64,000 nucleotides of DNA from Cryptomeria japonica (lineage: Eukaryota; Streptophyta; Pinopsida; Cupressales; Cupressaceae): contig NC_081408.1 of NCBI RefSeq assembly GCF_030272615.1, positions 605,483,673-605,547,672 of the forward strand. Reading direction: 5' to 3'. Below the pieces are notes generated by a model that was given only the letters and a program-made list of their open reading frames with translations, was not told the DNA's origin and made no database searches. A program made the position numbers and the translations under genes. Numbering within the stretch: the stretch's first letter is position 1; each line of letters begins with the position of its first letter. This document shows, piece after piece, positions 35,260 through 46,559 of this stretch.

Positions 35260-37560
35260 TAGCTCAATCATAAACATCAATGAGCCATAGAGGAAGTACA
35301 TATGACCTCATATGTCTTAAAACATTGGTATATCTTTGCCTTGGTCATGAATAGTACTAAGGTAATACTCAAGATATCTCAAGAAGACTTCCTTTATGAA
35401 GTCAATCAAGGATCCTACCATTATCCCAACCCACTAATAATTCTAGCATATGTAACACAATATACTTGATAGGTGTAGTGACAATACCATACATAGTTTC
35501 CATTCCCACAATACAATTTCATTTTTCTATACTCAGCCCATGCATAAGTATCCTCACATAGAATTAAGAGTAGCCATATCCACATAATGAATATTATCCA
35601 TAAACATTATTACTATCTTCCAACACTAATACTTTGATTATATCAATGACACAAAATATTAAAAATAAATAAAAAATAAAAAATTGTATCCTTATTTGTG
35701 TCCCTCTAACTTCTAAGCAAGTGGATTACAAGATGACATAGATAACCATACATGTACCAAGCCCAATGAAAAAGCTATCAAATCTATAAAATCATAATTT
35801 TGATATGAAAAATAATTAAGTGACTAACAAATATCTAGGAATTTAATGCTCAATACTTGATTAAGGTTTTCCAAGGATACATAGTCATGTTCTCTCACTT
35901 TCAACTTTCACACATTCATAAAATTATGCTTAGAGAAAACATATTGATAATTATGTTTACCAATATAATACCATGATGTACATTATACTCCATCTTTTCA
36001 ACATTAACCAACAAAATCATCATTGATCTACAATGATTGTAACTTTAGGCAATGCCTTCATAACAAGTCTCTAGTCATAACCCCAATGGAATTTATGAAT
36101 ATGTTCATATGATTTTGGTCAATTGGTCCTATGACCACATTTCACAAGAGTTGCTCAACATTTTGTATACAAGTTTAGAATGATAAATTTGAATTCTAAA
36201 CCTACATTTTTCATATCATCTATGATTTTCTCTTGTCTAACCCATAAGGTTTTTTCTATTAATCCACAAAAATAATCATTTATCTAATGTTTGTATTATA
36301 GTAATATAGATTATAGTTGATTATAGACCCATAATTTGAGATTTGTAGATATTGCTAAAAGTTGTTATCCTAACAAAATACTAGCTAAAATGTTTCTAGT
36401 GATCACGCCAAGTAGTGCTAAAATCAATCATATCCAAACACATGATAATAGCAACCAAACTATCTTTTTAATGAAATAGTTACACAAAGATCTAAATGAC
36501 TCTACAAAAGTGACCTATTATAATATAGATCAATGATATAATATAATAATCATATTATTTTATAACATTCTTTATAATTAGGAATGCACCCTGCATCAAC
36601 AAGACTACATAAAGGTTACCAAATACTTTAGAGAACTCACAACAATAATTATGAGATCACTTTCAACATGAACATTTCTTGAGTCATGTGCCTAAGACAA
36701 TAGCAATACTATATTTATTGTATGAAGATGTACATTTTATAACACAATAACATTCTTAGCCTTTTTATTTTGTTCACCTTAATGTGTAACTCAATAGTTC
36801 TTGTATAGAATCTTATATAAATAGACTTATATTTAGAAACAATGGTACCTCTAACTGAAGGATGATTTTCAACAAGGGTGTATCCACTATTATATATGAA
36901 ATGCCCTATGCCTCCAACCATATAAGACTTCTTGGGATCTTCAAAAACTTAATCTCAAGATTGCTTCCATTGTATTTCTTATTCTCAAATATCATAAAGA
37001 AACCTAGGGCTATTTTATGATCTATTAAATGAATACAATCATCAAGAATATCCATTGAATTAAGCATTCTCCTGGGAACCTAGAAAGGGTTGTTTATAAC
37101 AAGGAGTGACATGGCTTTGGATATGAAGTGCATGAGTGAAGTTAACCCCTTTGTATAGATCATTGAACAAGTCACTCAGTTCCTTATCAATCCCATTGGA
37201 GCTCTAAATTGTTCCCTTCTTCCCCGACAAAGTCACATGCTTCTCAAACTAGATAAGACTATGTAGCATAAACACATAATCTAAAACAACATTGAGTTCA
37301 TATTCTCGGCAAAGGTCCTTAACCTAATCAAAATCTCTCATTATTGCATAGGCATGGAGGAATTTGACAAAGGTTGTGGATTCTAGCATTCATCTACCAA
37401 TTACATTTGCTTGAAAGTTTCTCCACCATTTCAACAAATAAGTTGTGTACATATCCTACAACTATGGTATTCCATGGGAGTACATTTCTTTTGTGGGAAG
37501 TCTTTCCAACCTATTTGTGCCTCCTTTATGCTTCCATATTTTACACACCTATCTACTAGG
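35260..37560. repeat. duplicated spacer, copy 2 (partner at 25785-28110)
   Basis: Aligns with copy 1 as described there, in the same orientation and the same position relative to an extensin gene. This is the main evidence that the whole unit was duplicated in tandem. Confidence 0.8.
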
Positions 37561-37570
37561 GCAATTACAA
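36950..37570 (-). pseudogene. decayed PPR-like fragment, copy 2
   Basis: Minus-strand frames from about 37570 read ALVDRCVKYGSIKEAQIGW, then DFPQKKC and, after a stop, GGETFKQM. In a neighbouring frame they read STTFVKFLHAYAIMRDFD and LDYVFMLHSLI. This resembles the order of plant PLS-type pentatricopeptide repeats (ALVDMYAKCGSI.EA, PQK..V, EAL.LF.QM, then TTF...L.ACA). Several stops and frameshifts make it a relic. PPR identity is inferred from pattern only. Confidence 0.45.
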
Positions 37571-38050
37571 CATGCCCTTTCTTTTCCCTTGTGAGTTACC
37601 TTTATTCGTGGGATTTTAGGGATGCCCATCTTGGCAGTATTTCCTAACTGTTCTTAGGGGAGTAAAGTTATAGAGGGGCACCATACTACCTTCCCAGTGG
37701 GACAAAAAACCCCCTCGTCAAATTAATTATTATTATTTTATTGTCCCATTTTTTCCTACAATGCAGGACATGGCAAGATCCTTTATGAGAAAGGAGAGAT
37801 ATGTCAAGAAAGAACTACATGCATGAAATTTTCAAAGGCTTGTTGACTTATGCAAGCTAAAATGTTATGTGACTTTAGTCAAAGGGAATGGTCTCTAGAT
37901 GCATTATCATTGATCTCCATTGGGGATGAGAATGTGGAACACTTGTTGGTAATACATTATAATGTGATCATGGCATTTGATGACCTTAACCTTACCCAAG
38001 ATTACATCATGTAAACCAAGCTTCCAATGTGACAATTTGGTCTCTAAAAT
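37571..38050. other. spacer left of the gypsy element
   Basis: No gene. It is absent from unit 1 at the corresponding place, so it was inserted in unit 2 or lost from unit 1. The bases aaaat (38046-38050) match the right flank of the retroelement and form its target duplication. Confidence 0.5.
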
Positions 38051-39128
38051 TGATGCAATACAAAAATCCCCACCTTCAAACTTACAATTATATGCTCATC
38101 ACATTAGCAACATAGGTTGTTATGACAATCAGGTCAGGGGAAAATCGACAATTTTCTATTAGAACCCTAGTTATCAAGGAATCTCGTGAAAAATCTACAA
38201 GGTCTTAACTGTTCATAATTTTAACCATGGGAAAATGGAAGATAACCCACAACTCTATAGCCTCACATGCTCACATAAACAATTTGAATCCATACAACAA
38301 TATTCAAATACATAAAACATAACAATTTGCCGAGATAGAGCGAGTTGTAGAACATAAACTTCCAATTCTGGCACCAATGATTTCAAAGTTAAAAAAATCA
38401 GTTGTATATTACCGAATTCTCCATTTTTCCTGACATTTCTACATAATTTATACCAAATTTATGAAATTCCGCAGTCACAACAGACCCCTAGGATACTTGA
38501 CTGTTCGACTTCCTCATCCTAAAAAACCAAACAAGACATTTGCATTGGAATAAAAATTCCGAAATGACAAACCTCTGTTGGACACCGACATTGGGATAGC
38601 AATCTCGAACCGAAACCTGAAACAACCATTGGGATAACTAAAACAGGCAGAGTAACCATTTTGAGTAATCCCGATGGAGTAACTTATTCTGATGTCCCTC
38701 TTTCAGCATAGCTATACCGAACGAGGCAATTGGACAACTATCGACATAACCTTCCATAGTCGGTTAAACAATATTTGCCAATCCCGATAGATGAAACTAT
38801 CCTGATGACCCTTAATCGAGATCACTTAACCCAATGAAATTTTCTTACAACAACGACATTTTATCAAGATAACTATCCAGATGACCACTATGGCAACTTT
38901 TTATAGCAATGACACGTTATTGGTATAACTTATCTCGATGACAACATTTGACAACTTTTGAACAACTTTACAGACTTGCAAATTGTGACTCCAGATTTGA
39001 CATACCCATCTAAAAACATGAAATTACATTACAAATGGTCTCAATAGACCTTATTGAATCATAGTAGACCTAACCCTAACTCCTACAACTCAAAACCTAT
39101 TTACTAGATTCCAGGTGCTCCTGCACCA
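38051..39128 (-). repeat. 3' LTR of the gypsy-derived element
   Basis: About 1078 bp, starting (plus strand) tgatgcaatacaaaaatccc and ending aggtgctcctgcacca. It carries recurrent words such as tatcccgatgac and gataact. It pairs with 40728-41806. Confidence 0.9.
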
Positions 39129-39200
39129 AACACCCAGAGAGGAAAAAGTTCATGCTCTTGATGAAATGAGGTCTACAACATTGTCTTGAATTTCAACACT

Positions 39201-40680
39201 CTAACGATCCTCCTCGAGCATGCAACTACTCCCATCTATCTTCATCTTCACCTTGGGCTTGGCTTTTCCCAAGCAACTTAGCGCTTCTCTTGACTGGTCA
39301 CCTTGGATATGCACCTCCATGCTTTGGCTTGATTGTACCTTCTTCATCCAACTGTTGCCAACTGATCTCTTGGTCTCATTCATCTCTAAACATCCCATAC
39401 TCTTTCCTTCCTCTTCCCTTGGCTTAACTTCTACCATCATGATCATCACATCAATGAAGCATTAAGCTACTTATTTCCCTCTTTGTCTTTGAATTCTTTT
39501 CTTCACTATCACCTTTAGGTTCCTTATGCTTAGAACCACTGTCATACCAGCATTTAAATGGCTTCTTCTCAAATCTAGCAACCAAGGACATCCTATTGTC
39601 TTAACCACAAAACTAACTCTTTTCTCCACTTCTCTTGGAGACTTCACATACATAGTGTATTTGGCCTTCTCTTGGCCTGCCACTTGCTTAGTCCCTTCCA
39701 CCTTTGGGACTCTCTGCAAACTCTTCTTCTTCTCATCTTCTTCACCTCTTGGGGTGACTAATCCTTGTCGTGGTCTTTGGCTTACCATTTCTTTGTTTGG
39801 GTTCTCACATTGCACTACACCTTGCATATGGTGTTCTTCCACTTTGATCTCTACATTTTCAAACGGATAAAATTTTGTTTGAGTAGTGTTTGACTGCCCT
39901 ACAACTTCTCTTTCCCTCAAGGGACACACTACCATTCCCATCGTGACTTCCTCAAGCCTTTCTTCGATTTCCTCTTCCTTCATCATCTCAACCTTCGAGA
40001 TCTCTTTATTATCTGATTCCTCATTCCCTCTGTCAACATTCATCTGCTGCCTTTCACGTTTTTGTCCAATCAGTGGACAATACTCTTCCTCCATTGTGGC
40101 TTGGCTAGACCTTTCTTGCCTTTCATTAGGCATTGTTCTTGCCTTCTTCTCCTTGGCAGTGATTGCCCCATCACTACAATGACTCTCCTCTTGCCTTATA
40201 GGTTCCCTTTTACCCTAAATAAGTACTCTTCTAACCTTGTCTTTTCCTTGATTTTCTTCTACCAATGGAGTCAAATCAAAACAAATACCATCTTTTTTAT
40301 TCTTATAACTATTGTGTCTCCCATCATACAAAGCATCCCTATTACATACCCATGGAAATCCCAATAGCAAAGGACATGTATTCATAGGTATAACATCACA
40401 CAAAATCTTGTCCTTATATGGGTCTATTTCAAACTCAACCCAAGTTTGTTCCTTCACAATCAAAGTATGCTCACCATTCAACCAGGAAACAGAGTAAGGT
40501 GCTTCATGAGGAAAACATTTTAAGAGCAACTTATCCACCATTTCCTAAGATATCGGATTATCCAAATTGCATGAATCAACCATCACGTTGCATACCTTGC
40601 CTTGATAGAAACATTTGGTCTTGAAGATGGCATTCCTTTGTAGTATCTCTTCCTCCAAGGATTTTTTTATTGCCATGATG
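39201..40680 (-). pseudogene. gypsy protease relic plus hydrophilic region
   Basis: Minus-strand reading from about 40680 gives KTKCFYQGKVCNVMVDSC, then after a stop MVDKLLLKCFPHEAPY, VSWLNGEH, CDVIPMNTCPLLLGFPW and HNSYKNKKDG. This is the order of a plant Ty3/gypsy retropepsin, in which D-[ST]-G normally stands where DSC is seen. Downstream, 40133-39471 and 39449-39201 encode Glu/Lys/Met-rich frames without a recognised domain. The absence of RT is by deletion or replacement, as in large retrotransposon derivatives. Confidence 0.75.
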
Positions 40681-40713
40681 TCCTTTCACCTTCCAACAGA
40701 TCTAATCCCTGTA

Positions 40714-40725
40714 GCTCTGATACCA
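40714..40725 (-). other. primer binding site of the gypsy-derived element
   Basis: The complement of gctctgatacca reads tggtatcagagc on the minus strand, complementary to initiator Met-tRNA, two bases inside the right (5') LTR. This proves the element's orientation. Confidence 0.92.
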
Positions 40726-40727
40726 AT

Positions 40728-41806
40728 TGATGCAATACAAAAATCCCCACCTTCAAACTTACCATTATATGCTCATCACATTAGCAACACAGGGTGTTGT
40801 GACAATCGGGTTAGGGGGAAATCGACAATTTTCTAATAGAACCCTAGTTATCAGGCAATCTCGTGAAAAATCTACAAGGTCTCAACTATTCATAATTTTA
40901 ACCATCGGCAAATGGAAGATAACCCACAACTCTATACCCTCACGTGCTCACATGAACAATTTGAATCCATATAGCAATATTCAAATACAAAAAACATAAC
41001 AAAGTGCAGAGACAGAGCAAGTTGCAGAACATAAACTTCCAATTCTGGTGCCAATGATTTCAAAGTTCAAAAAATCAGTTGTATATTACCGAATTCTCCA
41101 TTTTTCTCACCGTTGCTATACAATTTATACCAAATTTATGCATTCTTGCAGTCACAACAAACCCCTGGGATGCTTGACCGTTCGAATTTCACATCCAGAA
41201 AAACCAAACAAGACATCTACATCAGAATAACAATTCTGAAATGACAAACCTCTGTTGGACACCGACGTCGGGATAGCATTCCCGAACTGAAACCTGAAAC
41301 ACCCATCGGGATAACTAGAATAGGCAGAGTAACCATTTTGAGTAATCCCAATGGAGTAACTTATTATGATGTCCCTCTTGCAGCATAACTATACCGAACA
41401 AGGCAGTTAGATAATTATCAACATAACCTTCCATAATCGGTTAAACAATATTTGCCAATCCCGATAGACGAAACTATCCCGATGACCCTTTATCAAGATA
41501 ACTTAACCCGATGACAACTTTTTACAACAACAACATTTTATCGAGATAACTATCTCGATAACCACTATGAAAACTTTTTACAACAATGACACGTTATCGG
41601 TATAACTTATCTCGATGACAACATTTGACAACTTTTGAACAACTTTATAGACTTGCAAATTGTGACTCCAGATTTGACATACCCATCTAAAAACATGAAA
41701 TTACATTACAAATGGTCTTCGTAGACCTTATTGAATCACAGTAGACCTAACCCTAACTCCTACAACTCAAAACCTATTTACTAGATTTCAGGTGCTCCTG
41801 CACCCA
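40728..41806 (-). repeat. 5' LTR of the gypsy-derived element
   Basis: About 1079 bp, colinear with 38051-39128. It contains the promoter side for the minus-strand element, although no clear TATA box was identified. Confidence 0.9.
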
Positions 41807-42351
41807 AAATATTGGGTTTGGCAACTGCAAGCCTAATCAATTCGTAAAATAAAGATCTAAGAAAAGTAGAATCTCTAACTAGTTGGAAAATTTGAGCAAT
41901 GCTTGTTTAAAGACTTAACAGTCTTAGGTCTAGTGAGATAACCCCATAAGAGTGCTCATCACAAACCAACAATTGGATCATTTAAAGAGCATACATACTT
42001 GTTAGGGTTATTTAATGAAAAATAAAAATCTCTCGATAAGGTTATGAACTATAATGAGCTTAATATGATGGGACTTGCAAGAGTCCTTGATCCAAGTATT
42101 AACGAATTACTCTAACGAAATATCACCTATATAAGCTAGCAAGTTATAGTTTTCATACCACTTACACAAAAAGTCTATGTATCTATTGATTAATCATTAT
42201 CTTATTGTAGATTTCTAAAACAAACTTCTTAGTCACTTGGTGCCATCCTCATTTTCAACCAAAAAAAAATACAAAACTAAATCTATATTAATATATCTAA
42301 TCTAGACTCAAAGACAAAATCGTTTTAAAAAAATAAAGAAAATGGTGGGCA
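41807..42351. other. spacer right of the gypsy element
   Basis: Begins with the target-site copy aaat. AT-rich, no gene. Homology with the unit-1 region upstream of the extensin promoter resumes near 42352 (aacacatgcaac). Confidence 0.5.
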
Positions 42352-42860
42352 ATTAAAAAATATAAAATAACACATGCAACTAAATTATTGATAACGTTGA
42401 CTGTCAGTTTAATATATAATTTCAAATCCCCTCCCGAAAGTACTATTTTTCAATGTAAAATATAAAATATTAATGTATGAAATCCAGCTAATTGCATGAG
42501 GAGAACAGTCAGCATACACTGCTGGCGTAAATAAAATAATAAATTAAGGTCAAGTAAATAAAATAAATTAAGGCCAAGCCATGTGGGCTTCTACTCTCAA
42601 GCCGCCGGTTGACTCGGGCTAAAGTAATGCGCTAACTAAAAGCTGGTGCCACTGCTTATTGCTGACTAATTTATTTTGCTAGCGACTGTAAATACTTTCG
42701 TGGCGGCTGAAACTGCTTTGATTGTGACTGTAAATGCTTTTTTTTTCCGGCTTGTAACTTAGTTGTTTGAGAGATAATGGTGATTTCATTGGGACACAGT
42801 CAAAATGAATGCAAGCTGTCTCTTGGAACAGCAGAGGAGCCTAATCTGTGCTATATAAAC
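42352..42860 (+). promoter_or_regulatory. promoter of extensin gene 2
   Basis: TATA box tatataaa at 42852-42859, 129 bp before the start codon. A W-box core TTGACT is at 42609; the second W-box of gene 1 is altered here to ctgact near 42660. It lacks a ~30-bp segment found in gene 1 and the orphan promoter (around 28340-28370). The leader has one copy of the gtttctgtgctcctct block. The conserved distal block, gccaagccatgtgggcttct, has no assigned factor. Confidence 0.8.
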
Positions 42861-42987
42861 ACTTCATTGCGTTTGATTTGAATATCAGAGAGCAGTTTCT
42901 GTGCTCCTCTGCAAGGAAAGGAAGAGCTTGCTCTGTCAAGTGCAGTAGATTAGAACAGAGATTGGGTACTGGTGTTTTGGCTCGAGA

Positions 42988-45381
42988 ATGGCGGAGTTTC
43001 AATGGGGAGGAGGCGGTAGCCTCTGTCCCCGGCTTATTACACTGCTGCTGCTAGGATTCATTGTCATCATTAGCAATGCTGCTTCTACAAATGCTGAGGA
43101 GGGCCGTATTCTGAGTGAATATGAGTACAAATCTCCCCCTCCTCCATCACCATCTCCTCCTCCGCCTTATTACTACAACTCTCCACCCCCTCCATCACCA
43201 TCTCCTCCTCCTCCTTACTACTACAAGTCTCCACCGCCTCCATCCCCATCTCCTCCTCCCCCTTACTACTACAAGTCTCCACCCCCACCATCACCATCTC
43301 CTCCACCCCCTTATTACTACAAGTCCCCACCCCCTCCCTCACCATCTCCTCCTCCACCTTACTATTACAAGTCTCCGCCCCCACCATCACCATCTCCTCC
43401 ACCCCCTTATTACTACAAGTCCCCACCCCCTCCCTCACCATCTCCTCCTCCACCTTACTATTACAAGTCTCCGCCCCCACCATCACCATCTCCTCCACCC
43501 CCTTATTACTACAAGTCCCCATCCCCTCCCTCACCATCTCCTCCTCCACCTTACTATTACAAGTCTCCGCCCCCACCATCACCATCTCCACCTCCCCCTT
43601 ACTACTACAAGTCTCCGCCCCCACCATCACCATCTCCACCTCCCCCTTACTATAAGTCTCCACCTCCTCCCTCACCATCTCCTCCTCCCCCTTACTACTA
43701 CAAGTCCCCACCTCCTCCCTCACCATCTCCCCCTCCCCCTTACTACTATAAGTCTCCACCCCCACCATCACCATCTCCACCTCCTCCTTACTATTACAAG
43801 TCTCCACCTCCACCATCACCATATCCTCCTCCTCCCTATTACTACAAGTCTCCACCCCCTCCCTCACCATCTCCTCCTCCTCCTTACTACTATAAGTCTC
43901 CACCCCCTCCCTCACCATCACCACCTCCTCCTTATTACTACAAGTCTCCTCCACCACCGTCACCATCAGCTCCACCACCATACTACTATAAGTCCCCACC
44001 TCCACCATCACCATACTTTCCTCCACCTTGCTATTACAAGCCTCCCCATCATAGCCACCACCATCACACGCACCACCACCATCAAAAACATCACAAGTCC
44101 CCACTTCCACCATCACCACCAACCCATGAACCATATTACTATAAGTCTCCACCTCCACCATCACCTTCCTCTCATCCATCATACTATTACAAGTCCCCTC
44201 CTCCACCGACATACTATTACAAGTCCCCACCACCACCATCACACTCTCCTCCTCCCCCATACTACTACAAATCACCTCCTCCTCCATCCCCTTCACCTCC
44301 ACCTCCTTATTACTATAAGTCACCCCCTCCTCCATCACCATCACCCTCTCCAATGTACTACTACAAGTCACCCCCTCCACCATCTCCCTCACCACCACCA
44401 ATCTATTACTACAAGTCACCTCCTCCTCCATCTCCCTCACCTCCACCACCCTACTACTACAAGTCACCTCCCCCTCCATCACCATCTCCACCTCCACCAT
44501 ATTACTACAAGTCTCCACCCCCTCCATCACCATCTCCTCCTCCTCCTTATTACTACAAGTCTCCACCCATTCCCTCACCATCACCTCCACCACCATACTA
44601 CTACAAGTCCCCACCACCACCATCACCTTCTCCTCCTCCTCCATACTACTATAAGTCCCCACCTCCACCATCACCTTCTCCTCCTCCTCCATACTACTAC
44701 AAGTCCCCTCCTCCCCCATCACCTTCTCCTCCACCACCATACTATTACAAGTCCCCACCACCACCATCACCCTCTCCTCCTCCTCCATATTACTACAAAT
44801 CACCTCCTCCTCCATCCCCTTCACCTCCACCTCCTTATTACTACAAGTCACCCCCTCCTCCATCACCATCCCCACCTCCACCATCCCCACCTCCACCATA
44901 CTACTACAAATCTCCTCCTCCTCCATCTCCTTCACCTCCACCTCCATACTATTACAAGTCTCCTCCTCCACCCTCACCTTCTCCTCCCCCACCTTACTAC
45001 TACAAATCACCCCCTCCTCCATCTTCTTCACCACCACCTCCTTACTACTATAAGTCTCCTCCCCCACCATCCCCTTCACCCCCACCTCCCTACTACTACA
45101 AGTCTCCTCCTCCTCCATCCCCTTCGCCACCACCTCCTTACTACTACAAGTCTCCTCCCCCACCATCTCCTTCACCCCCACCTCCGTACTACTACAAGTC
45201 TCCTCCCCCACCATCGCCTTCACCTCCACCTCCCTACTATTACAAGTCTCCACCACCTCCATCTCCTTCCCCACCACCACCATATCAGTACACATCCCCT
45301 CCACCTCCAATTCCATCCCCACCTTACGTCTACAGGTCCCCTCCTCCTCCATCTCCTTCTCCTCCTCCCCTATACTATTAA
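42988..45381 (+). CDS. extensin (hydroxyproline-rich cell-wall glycoprotein), 797 aa
   Basis: Paralogue of the gene at 28902-30944 with the same architecture. A signal peptide (MAEFQWGGGGSLCPR, then LITLLLLGFIVIISNA) precedes a little over forty SPPPPSPSPPPPYYYK-type units. A histidine-rich block after PPPCYYK near residue 347 (HHSHHHHTHHHHQKHH) divides them. The C-terminus diverges into YQYTSPPPPIPSPPYVY and ends PPPLYY. Longer than gene 1 by extra repeat units, as expected from unequal crossing over. One unit has YYK instead of YYYK (near residue 222). YQY and YVY are further Y-x-Y cross-link motifs. Start chosen as the first ATG after the TATA box. Expected in the cell wall; no break seen. 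Both genes keep a 3'UTR intron. Confidence 0.95.
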   Translation: MAEFQWGGGGSLCPRLITLLLLGFIVIISNAASTNAEEGRILSEYEYKSPPPPSPSPPPPYYYNSPPPPSPSPPPPYYYKSPPPPSPSPPPPYYYKSPPPPSPSPPPPYYYKSPPPPSPSPPPPYYYKSPPPPSPSPPPPYYYKSPPPPSPSPPPPYYYKSPPPPSPSPPPPYYYKSPSPPSPSPPPPYYYKSPPPPSPSPPPPYYYKSPPPPSPSPPPPYYKSPPPPSPSPPPPYYYKSPPPPSPSPPPPYYYKSPPPPSPSPPPPYYYKSPPPPSPYPPPPYYYKSPPPPSPSPPPPYYYKSPPPPSPSPPPPYYYKSPPPPSPSAPPPYYYKSPPPPSPYFPPPCYYKPPHHSHHHHTHHHHQKHHKSPLPPSPPTHEPYYYKSPPPPSPSSHPSYYYKSPPPPTYYYKSPPPPSHSPPPPYYYKSPPPPSPSPPPPYYYKSPPPPSPSPSPMYYYKSPPPPSPSPPPIYYYKSPPPPSPSPPPPYYYKSPPPPSPSPPPPYYYKSPPPPSPSPPPPYYYKSPPIPSPSPPPPYYYKSPPPPSPSPPPPYYYKSPPPPSPSPPPPYYYKSPPPPSPSPPPPYYYKSPPPPSPSPPPPYYYKSPPPPSPSPPPPYYYKSPPPPSPSPPPPSPPPPYYYKSPPPPSPSPPPPYYYKSPPPPSPSPPPPYYYKSPPPPSSSPPPPYYYKSPPPPSPSPPPPYYYKSPPPPSPSPPPPYYYKSPPPPSPSPPPPYYYKSPPPPSPSPPPPYYYKSPPPPSPSPPPPYQYTSPPPPIPSPPYVYRSPPPPSPSPPPLYY

Positions 45382-45960
45382 CATTCTCCACCTCTACCAC
45401 TATAGACTGCTGTCACAAAGTGTGTTCCTTTTCAGTAGGTGAGTTTTCTCTAACCTTTTTGATGAATGTTGGTCCTTCAATTTAGTTTTCTCAAGGCAGT
45501 ACATATGATAACTATGAACTAATGATTTCTTTATTCTGACGTTTTATAGGTCATGAAACATTCAATACAATAACTGTCTGCTCGAATAAAAAATCAATCT
45601 TTGGGCCAGTACCATCTCCGTCTTATTTAGTTTTTGACAATGTAGCTGGTATTGCAATAGTACTGTTGAGAAGTTTTATTGCAAATGTCACTGCGAGATT
45701 TGTGAACTTGAGATCAGTATTGCTAGCTGTACTTGTTAGTAATAGGCTGATTGGTATTAGTTTCGTTCAGATGGGGTATTTGAAGAGAGACTGAGGCGCA
45801 ATGAAAGCTGAGTTAAAAAAATTGGCTGTCTTCAGCAGTGAAGAATAGGGATCTCTTTTTATGCTCTGTTTGTACATCATTATTTATTCTATTTCCATTC
45901 AGTTTTGAGAGGAATTCGTTTATTCATGGCTGTGCTACTGAATAAAATTGAATAAAGTGC
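45382..45960 (+). other. 3' untranslated region of extensin gene 2, with intron
   Basis: Donor tag/gtgagt at 45439 and acceptor ttttatag at 45549 define a 111-bp intron at the same place as in gene 1. Two aataaa signals occur at 45941 and 45951. Exon text is about 85-90% like gene 1's by eye. Confidence 0.7.
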
Positions 45961-46559
45961 CAGCTAATAAGCTCATTAATCTCCAGTCTTCAATCCAATT
46001 TTTGTACTTCAGTTCTCATTTAAAAAATTGAAGTGCATGCTTTATTCCGAATGATTTGACAGCTTGCTTCAATGGACATTGTTTGCGTTATCTTTCACCA
46101 ATTAAAGTTGAGTTTTAATAAGACACTAACATAATACAGAATGCCATTCATGTCTCTTTATGCCTTGAAAAACTTAAATCAGTCGTGATAATTTTAACAG
46201 TCGACCTCACCCTAAAGCAAAATGTGCATGGAAGTAATCAATCTTTGTATTAGGATACAGTTGCCGTTGTCATTACGATTTTCTTTTTTCGTTTATGGTA
46301 ATATAGGATAGAAGTCGAAAAAAATTGATTGTATTTTTACAGTAAAGAAGTTAAGTTATGATCATACGACTATCAAATTTAATTTATTGGGATTCATAGT
46401 CATGTAATCAGTCCTTGGAAGTTTTTATCAGATAATTAAAAAACTCAGAGTGAAAATGATTAATCAAGCTCTCATATACAAGCTCAGAATTATTAATTTT
46501 GAACAACTCCTCCATAATTTTGAACAAACTTTACATTAGGTTTCCTCTGATGAAGCCAG
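45961..46559. other. spacer downstream of extensin gene 2
   Basis: The part to about 46100 is shared with the region after gene 1. From 46100 to 46560 I see no homology or gene. Confidence 0.4.

Larger units (their letters stand above)
38051..41806 (-). mobile_element. non-autonomous Ty3/gypsy-derived LTR retrotransposon, minus strand
   Basis: Two direct LTRs of about 1.08 kb enclose a 1.6-kb interior. On the minus strand the element starts tgggtgcagg (41806) and ends tgcatca (38051). A tRNA primer site tggtatcagagc lies next to the right LTR, fixing the orientation. Flanks aaaat (38046-38050 and 41806-41810) indicate a 4-5-bp target duplication. The interior encodes a gypsy-type protease relic and a long hydrophilic frame but no reverse transcriptase or integrase. 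It must have depended on a partner element. The LTRs differ at many positions, more than those of the copia element, so insertion is older. It sits inside duplication unit 2. Confidence 0.9.

Noticed and set aside
39220-40497. Several plus-strand Ser/Leu/Phe-rich frames
   Set aside because: Antisense shadows of the minus-strand gypsy-derived interior; the primer site fixes the element on the minus strand.
43085-45442. Antisense and out-of-frame ORFs of 771-775 codons across extensin 2
   Set aside because: Stop-free frames are propagated by a 48-bp unit divisible by three; the sense frame alone has a signal peptide and known motifs.
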